This document shows positions 16,382 through 20,426 of a stretch of 20,426 bases of DNA, piece after piece; positions within the stretch are counted from its first letter, which is position 1; each line of letters begins with the position of its first letter. The DNA is taken from NCBI GenBank assembly GCA_002438905.1, contig DJSA01000072.1, forward strand, positions 1,510-21,935. The letters are read 5' to 3'. The position numbers and the translations under genes are program-made. The stretch comes from Bacteroidales bacterium UBA6346 (GTDB lineage: Bacteria; Bacteroidota; Bacteroidia; Bacteroidales; UBA932). Under the pieces are notes generated by a model. That model ran no database searches. It saw only the letters and a list, made by a program, of their open reading frames with translations, and was not told where the DNA came from.

Positions 16382-16422
16382 GCCCGAATGCGGGCACGCC
16401 CTTGAAAACGCCTAGAATAGGC
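16382..16422 (-). promoter_or_regulatory. Two small hairpins in the nusA-infB gap
   Basis: GCCCG-AATG-CGGGC (16382-16395) and GCCTA-GAA-TAGGC (16410-16422) are perfect 5-bp stems within the 86-bp gap between the nusA stop and the infB start. Neither is followed by a U tract, so simple termination is unlikely. Processing sites or control of infB translation are possible. I saw no TAnnTTTG box here. Confidence 0.45.
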
Positions 16423-16430
16423 TACGCGGC

Positions 16431-17678
16431 CTACTCGAACTCGGCTTTCAGGATGCGGCGGACGTCCTCGACAGTCTCATCATCAAGGTCTGCCCGCCTT
16501 GCAAGATCTTCAGGGTCGATTGCGAGTACGCTCTTGGCTGTGTCACAACCGATTGACTTGAGTTTATCAATGACCCAACGATCAATCTCGTTGTCGAACT
16601 CGTCAAGCAGCACATCCTCTTCCTCCCCTTCTTCCAACTCGGTCTTCGGAGCCTCTCTCCAGACCTCAATCTCTTTGCCTACAAGCATACTGGCAAGACG
16701 GATATTCACACCCCCGCGACCAATACCCTTGGTGACCTCCTCAGGAAGCATATAGACCTTGATTTTCCCGTCCTCGCCATTGACGATTGAAGAAATCTTC
16801 GCTGGGGCAAGCGCACGGGAAATGAGAAGCTGAGTGTTGGAAGTCCATTGTATAACATCGATATTCTCGTTCCTAAGCTCGCGAACAATCCCGATGATGC
16901 GGGAGCCCTTCACGCCGATGCAGGCTCCGATCGGGTCAATCCTGTCGTCATAAGACTCGACCGCCACCTTTGCCCTCTGTCCTGGGATGCGCACAACCTT
17001 CTTGATAGTAATCAGGCCATCGTAAATCTCAGGAACCTCCGCCTCAAAAAGCTTTGCAAGGAACTCGTCTGAAACGCGCGAGAGCGTGATTATCGGGGTG
17101 GTGTTCCTCATTTCAACGGATTTGATGATGGCCTTCACGGAGTCCCCTTTTTTGAAGTGCTCGCCCGGAATCTGCTCCATCTTCGGGAGTTTCAGTTCAT
17201 TACCATCATCATCAAGCAGGATGACCTCCTTTGCCCAGGTCTGGTGAACCTCACCGGAGAAGAGCTGGCCGACCATATCCTTATACTTATTATAGAGGTT
17301 GGCCTTCTCCAAGTCCATAATCCTGCCCTGAAGATTCTGCCTGATGTTAAGGATTCCCCTACGACCGAAGTCCTTCATCTCGATTTTCTTCGCAAATGTC
17401 TCTCCGATCTCATAATCATCGCCATTGGCATTCACCTCCTCCAGCGAAATCTGCTTATTCGGATCCTCAACATTCTCCACAACTTCACGGTTCCAATAAA
17501 TCTCGCAGTCACCCTTGTCGATGTTAATGATAACGTCGAAATTATCGGCATCGCCATAAATCTTGGCAAGCTGAGTCCTGAAAACATCCTCAAGTACGCC
17601 CATCATCGTTGGACGGTCAATGTTCTTCTGATTCTTGAATTCCGCGAAAGCGTCCTTCAGTTCGATTTTCTCTTCCAT
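16431..17678 (-). CDS. nusA: Transcription termination/antitermination factor NusA
   Basis: An RNA polymerase-binding factor controlling pausing, termination and antitermination. The N-terminal domain covers about 1-130 (DVIINIDKGDCEIYWNREVV; FGRRGILNIRQNLQGRI), the S1 domain about 135-200 (GQLFSGEVHQTWAKEVIL), and the paired KH domains about 205-345 (DPIGACIGVKGSRI with the GxxG loop; GIGRGGVNIRLASMLVGKEI). It ends with a Glu-rich linker and a helix-hairpin-helix-like C terminus (GCDTAKSVLAIDPEDLARRADL). At 415 aa it is close to the usual Bacteroidetes length, without the two acidic repeats of E. coli. It starts 18 bp after rimP. Confidence 0.97.
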   Translation of the reverse strand: MEEKIELKDAFAEFKNQKNIDRPTMMGVLEDVFRTQLAKIYGDADNFDVIINIDKGDCEIYWNREVVENVEDPNKQISLEEVNANGDDYEIGETFAKKIEMKDFGRRGILNIRQNLQGRIMDLEKANLYNKYKDMVGQLFSGEVHQTWAKEVILLDDDGNELKLPKMEQIPGEHFKKGDSVKAIIKSVEMRNTTPIITLSRVSDEFLAKLFEAEVPEIYDGLITIKKVVRIPGQRAKVAVESYDDRIDPIGACIGVKGSRIIGIVRELRNENIDVIQWTSNTQLLISRALAPAKISSIVNGEDGKIKVYMLPEEVTKGIGRGGVNIRLASMLVGKEIEVWREAPKTELEEGEEEDVLLDEFDNEIDRWVIDKLKSIGCDTAKSVLAIDPEDLARRADLDDETVEDVRRILKAEFE

Positions 17679-17696
17679 ATTATTTATATTTTCTTG

Positions 17697-18164
17697 CTAT
17701 TTAAAGTCAATATGCGGACGGACGTAATTGACATCGTCTAGCGCAAACGTGTCGCAATGCTCCACAAGTTCCTTTTTTTTCTTTCCCGCCACAACCTCGC
17801 GCGCAGAATATTTCAGAGTCACGGAGTCGCCATCCGCAGCGACTAGTTCCGCCACAAATTTCCTTCCACCTTTCAATGCGACCTCTACCGATGTTCCCAC
17901 GGCCTTCAGATATTGCTTGAGCACCTTGAAGGGCTGGTCAAGCCCAGCTGAAGTCACGGTCAGCGAATAATCCCCATCAGCCCTGTCGAAGCATTCCTCA
18001 AACTTACGGCTGATTTCCACGCAGTCATCTAGGACGATGTTCGAGTCTTCGGACTCGATGACAATTTCCACATCATTATCCTTCGAAACATTTATTTCCA
18101 CAATGAAGCACCCCCGTGCAACAATGGCATCGCCCACCGCATCTATGATTTCCGAAATGTTCAT
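17697..18164 (-). CDS. rimP: Ribosome maturation factor RimP
   Basis: A 155-residue protein needed for 30S subunit assembly. It shows the two-domain RimP pattern: an N-terminal alpha/beta domain with VEINVSKDNDVEIVIES, DDCVEISRKFEECFD and YSLTVTSAGLDQPFK (the SAG-D-P motif typical of the family), then an SH3-like C-terminal domain (GTSVEVALKGGRKFVAELVAADGDSVTLKY). It is the first gene of the rimP-nusA-infB operon, an order conserved across bacteria. Its promoter and a leader hairpin are seen directly upstream. Confidence 0.95.
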   Translation of the reverse strand: MNISEIIDAVGDAIVARGCFIVEINVSKDNDVEIVIESEDSNIVLDDCVEISRKFEECFDRADGDYSLTVTSAGLDQPFKVLKQYLKAVGTSVEVALKGGRKFVAELVAADGDSVTLKYSAREVVAGKKKKELVEHCDTFALDDVNYVRPHIDFK

Positions 18165-18194
18165 TTCAACAAACTTTAACGAGTTCGGAGCATG

Positions 18195-18220
18195 AAAAAA
18201 GGGAACTCAACGTCCCCTTT
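18195..18220 (-). terminator. Attenuator-like hairpin in the rimP leader
   Basis: In the minus-strand RNA AAAGGGGAC (18220-18212) pairs with GUUCCCUUU (18206-18198) around the loop GUUGA, followed by UUU (18197-18195). All nine pairs form in this strand, one as G-U. In the opposite strand the same position is an A-C mismatch, so the structure belongs to the rimP transcript. It starts roughly 10 nt after the expected transcription start and lies 30 nt before the rimP ATG, so it would end or slow transcription right at the beginning of the operon. Autogenous control of the nusA operon, as known in E. coli, makes an attenuator plausible. Confidence 0.65.
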
Positions 18221-18234
18221 CTCTCTCACGGCGG

Positions 18235-18266
18235 CAAAGGTAGAAAAAATGTATTACCTTTGCAAA
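18235..18266 (-). promoter_or_regulatory. Bacteroidetes-type promoter of rimP-nusA-infB
   Basis: On the minus strand TTTG (18266-18263) and TACCTTTG (18242-18235) are separated by 20 bp, matching the Bacteroides consensus TTTG-N19-21-TAnnTTTG. The predicted transcription start is near 18229, giving a leader of about 65 nt. Confidence 0.8.
18255..18262 (+). promoter_or_regulatory. -7 box of the lpxD promoter
   Basis: TACCTTTG is a perfect -7 box, 50 bp before the lpxD start. No TTTG is found at the -33 position. The box lies inside the spacer between the -33 and -7 elements of the opposing rimP promoter, so the two polymerase sites overlap. Confidence 0.65.
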
Positions 18267-18312
18267 CAATTTTTGGAAAATAGGTAAATTATCGACAAAC
18301 ACGACTCTGCTT

Positions 18313-19308
18313 ATGGAATTGACTGCAGGACAGATAGCCGAAATATTGGGTGGCGAGGTCGACGGAGACAAAGAGGCAAAAGTCACGACCTTCGCGAGAA
18401 TCGAAAGTGGGAAGCCGGGAGCGATATCATTTTATGCTAATCCCAAATACGAAGAATATGTCTACACGAGCAAGGCATCGATAATCATAGCAAACAAGTC
18501 ATTCAAATCGAAGAAACCGGTCACTGCGACGCTCGTGAGGGTCGATGACGCCTATTCGGCGGTGGCCCTGCTTCTCGAATACGTCACGGCCGAGAAGAAG
18601 AAATATTTCCGTCATCGCGGAAGACATTGCAGCGTTGCATTTTCGTCGAAGATAGGCAGGAAGGTCTACATCGGCGATTTCGCATACATCGGAAAGAAAG
18701 CGAAGGTCGGCGATTACACGAAAGTGTACGAGCAGGTGTACATCGGTGACGGAGCGAGCGTGGGAAAGAACTGCACTCTCTATCCGGGCGTGAAGATTTA
18801 TCCGGGGATGGTCATTGGCGACAACGTGATTATCCACGCCAACGCCGTCATCGGAGCGGACGGGTTCGGATTTGCGCCGCTTGAGGACGGGACATACAGA
18901 AAAATCGAGCATACTGGGAACGTAATCATCGAGGACGATGTCGAAATAGGGGCGAACACCTGCGTGGACAAGTCACAGATGGGTTCCACCATCATACACA
19001 AGGGAGTGAAGATCGACAACCTCTGTCAGATTGCGCACAATGTGGAGGTGGGGGCGAACACGGTGATGAGCGCCATGGTGGGCATCGCAGGTTCGACTAA
19101 GGTCGGTGAACACTGCATCTTCGCCGGACAGGCGGGAATAGCCAACGGGCTGAAAGTTCCAGCGCACACGACGCTCGGGGCACAGACGGGGCTCATCACC
19201 AACATCAAGAAAGAGGGCGAGGTATACCTCGGGACTCCGGCCATTCCACATAAGGAATTCCTGCGCAGTTATGCCATCTTCAGAAGAAACGGAAAGGGTG
19301 ACAAATAG
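18313..19308 (+). CDS. lpxD: UDP-3-O-(3-hydroxyacyl)glucosamine N-acyltransferase LpxD
   Basis: The third enzyme of lipid A synthesis: it N-acylates UDP-3-O-acyl-glucosamine from hydroxyacyl-ACP. The N-terminal uridine-binding domain covers about 1-100 (MELTAGQIAEILGGEVDGD; GAISFYANPKYEEYVY). A left-handed beta-helix of hexapeptide repeats follows (IGRKVYIGDFAYIGKKAKVGDYTK onward), then a helical C terminus. The catalytic His motif is seen as IDNLCQIAHNVEVGANT, and the acyl/substrate region as NAVIGADGFGFAPLEDG. The 331 aa length is typical. It is divergent from rimP and is followed by lpxC and lpxA, the usual Bacteroidetes order. Confidence 0.97.
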   Translation: MELTAGQIAEILGGEVDGDKEAKVTTFARIESGKPGAISFYANPKYEEYVYTSKASIIIANKSFKSKKPVTATLVRVDDAYSAVALLLEYVTAEKKKYFRHRGRHCSVAFSSKIGRKVYIGDFAYIGKKAKVGDYTKVYEQVYIGDGASVGKNCTLYPGVKIYPGMVIGDNVIIHANAVIGADGFGFAPLEDGTYRKIEHTGNVIIEDDVEIGANTCVDKSQMGSTIIHKGVKIDNLCQIAHNVEVGANTVMSAMVGIAGSTKVGEHCIFAGQAGIANGLKVPAHTTLGAQTGLITNIKKEGEVYLGTPAIPHKEFLRSYAIFRRNGKGDK

Positions 19309-19351
19309 GAGCGGATTGTCGGGAACGCAAGGCAGTTATAAAAAATTTGCT

Positions 19352-19359
19352 TACCTTTG
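19352..19359 (+). promoter_or_regulatory. Internal -7 box before lpxC
   Basis: A perfect TACCTTTG, within the same ten bases TTACCTTTGC that precede lpxD, lies in the 168-bp gap between lpxD and the likely lpxC start. No TTTG sits at -33. It suggests lpxC-lpxA can be transcribed apart from lpxD. Confidence 0.55.
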
Positions 19360-19476
19360 CGCCCCGAATTATTTTTGAGAATCACTTTGTGTCTGGCTCA
19401 TGAGGAGCTGGCAGAGTAAAGAATGGTATTATATAAAGCCGGTGCGGAAAGAGTTGAGCCGGCAAAGAGAATTGAC

Positions 19477-20385
19477 ATGACAGGGAAAAGACAGAATACG
19501 CTCAGGAAAGAATATAATTTTCATGGAAAGGGACTGCACAGCGGAAAGCCGGTGACGATGACGCTCAAACCCGCTCCTGCCGACACGGGAATCCGTTTTG
19601 TGAGGACGGACATCGGTCCGGATGCCACGGTTGACGCGCTCGCGGAGAACGTCTCATCGACGGCACGCAGCACCACAATCTCATCAGGAGAGGCTACCGT
19701 AGGAACAATCGAGCACCTTCTTTCGGCGCTGACAGGGCTGGGAGTTGACAACGTTCTGATTGAGATTGACAGCGCTGAGGTCCCGATTCTTGATGGGAGC
19801 GCAAAGCCGTATGTCGATGCCATCGCACCTGACGGGCTTGCGGAGCAGGACGCGCCAAGACGCTATATCGTTGTGAAAGAGACTATTGAATACAAGAATC
19901 CTGAAACGGGAGCGTTCCTCAAGATTGAGCCCGCCGACACTTTCAGCTACGACATCACCATAGACTTCAACTCGAAGGTCCTCGGGGTTCAGAGCGCGAG
20001 GTTCGATGCCGGCACAGACTACATCCGCGAAATCAGCGCCTGCCGCACGTTCTGCTTCTTCCATGAGGTCGAGTATCTGCTTGCGAACAACCTCATTAAG
20101 GGCGGCGACGTGGACAACGCGCTCGTGATTGTGGAGCATCCAATTACGGTGGAGCAGCTCAAGAACGTCTGCAGCCACATCGGCAAGCCAGAACTTAAGG
20201 TGAAGAACGGCTATCTCAACGAGTCGCTGCATTTTGACAATGAGTGTGCAAGGCACAAGTTGTTGGATCTCATCGGCGACCTGCGACTTACGGGAGGCTT
20301 CCTGCAGGCGAAGGTGACGGCCTACAAGTCGGGACATACCATCAACACTGCCGTAGCTAAACTTGTAAGAGAAAAAGTAAAATAG
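19477..20385 (+). CDS. lpxC: UDP-3-O-acyl-N-acetylglucosamine deacetylase LpxC (stand-alone)
   Basis: The zinc amidase catalysing the committed step of lipid A synthesis. I prefer ATG 19477 (302 aa) because family alignment begins with TLRKEYNFHGKGLHSGK. An in-frame ATG at 19423 would add 18 residues with no family match. Active-site pieces are present: the EH pair with the first zinc His in GTIEHLLSALTGLGVDN (residues 79-80), the HKLLDLIGDL motif with His260 and Asp264, and the general acid/base His287 in SGHTINTAV. Also seen are DGSAKPYVDAI and RTFCFF. In Bacteroides and relatives LpxC is normally fused to a C-terminal FabZ dehydratase (about 460 aa). Here a stop follows the LpxC domain and lpxA starts 10 bp later, so no FabZ is present at the locus. 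Confidence 0.95.
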   Translation: MTGKRQNTLRKEYNFHGKGLHSGKPVTMTLKPAPADTGIRFVRTDIGPDATVDALAENVSSTARSTTISSGEATVGTIEHLLSALTGLGVDNVLIEIDSAEVPILDGSAKPYVDAIAPDGLAEQDAPRRYIVVKETIEYKNPETGAFLKIEPADTFSYDITIDFNSKVLGVQSARFDAGTDYIREISACRTFCFFHEVEYLLANNLIKGGDVDNALVIVEHPITVEQLKNVCSHIGKPELKVKNGYLNESLHFDNECARHKLLDLIGDLRLTGGFLQAKVTAYKSGHTINTAVAKLVREKVK

Positions 20386-20395
20386 ACAGAAAAAT

Positions 20396-20426
20396 ATGAG
20401 TACAACAATCCATCCGCTTGCGTGCG
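20396..20426 (+). CDS. lpxA: LpxA, N-terminal fragment cut by the window end
   Basis: ATG at 20396 opens a frame reading MSTTIHPLAC before the window ends. The IHPLA pattern and the position directly after lpxC fit UDP-N-acetylglucosamine acyltransferase LpxA, whose N terminus starts the hexapeptide helix with such a motif. Only ten codons are visible, so the assignment relies mostly on gene order. A FabZ start would look different. Confidence 0.6.
   Translation, partial: MSTTIHPLAC

Noticed and set aside
18176..18193. Five-codon frame (MLRTR) in the rimP leader
   Set aside because: Too short, with no ribosome site; the hairpin before it is the stronger signal.
1..20426. CRISPR array, tRNA, rRNA, insertion sequence or prophage
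   Set aside because: I looked for evenly spaced repeats, tRNA-like cloverleaf ends, transposase or integrase motifs and found none.

Overview
The window reads as chromosomal DNA of a Bacteroidota, most likely Bacteroidales. The evidence is the gene families (archaeal-type prolyl-tRNA synthetase, a DUF3078 protein, an OmpP1/FadL-type outer membrane protein, a TolC/HlyD/FtsX-type efflux operon), gut-Bacteroidetes style -7 boxes (TAnnTTTG, present as TACCTTTG at three places) and weak Shine-Dalgarno sites. Genus cannot be fixed from this sequence. It is gene-dense core genome. I see no phage, insertion sequence, CRISPR array, tRNA or rRNA.

Layout. Bases 1-294 hold no gene but a run of hairpins, including a perfect 20-bp inverted repeat. 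Bases 295-5620 (minus strand) are a tripartite export operon in transcription order TolC-like outer membrane factor, HlyD/MacA-like periplasmic adaptor, and double-unit MacB/FtsX-type permease, with no ATPase gene in view. Bases 5819-10237 (minus) carry proS, a DUF3078 outer-membrane-type protein and tilS, with a strong terminator-like hairpin directly before tilS. Bases 10405-13282 (plus) carry a Tyr/Trp-rich, Ser/Arg-tailed lipoprotein and an OmpP1/FadL-family protein, closed by a hairpin facing the convergent infB. Bases 13417-18164 (minus) are the classical rimP-nusA-infB translation/transcription operon. It starts from a near-ideal Bacteroidetes promoter, and its leader has a terminator-like hairpin within about the first 35 nt. 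Bases 18313 to the end (plus) are the lipid A genes lpxD, lpxC and the first codons of lpxA, divergent from rimP.

How the genes relate. proS, tilS and rimP-nusA-infB serve decoding and translation/transcription. lpxD-lpxC-lpxA build the lipid A part of the outer membrane. The lipoprotein, OmpP1-like, DUF3078 and TolC/HlyD/permease genes are envelope or export functions.

No clearly new multi-gene system was found. The points most worth a second look are the hairpin array at the left edge, the rimP leader hairpin with back-to-back promoters, the free-standing LpxC (the usual Bacteroidetes C-terminal FabZ domain is missing), the hairpin at the tilS start, the low-complexity lipoprotein, and a possible operator in front of the efflux operon.
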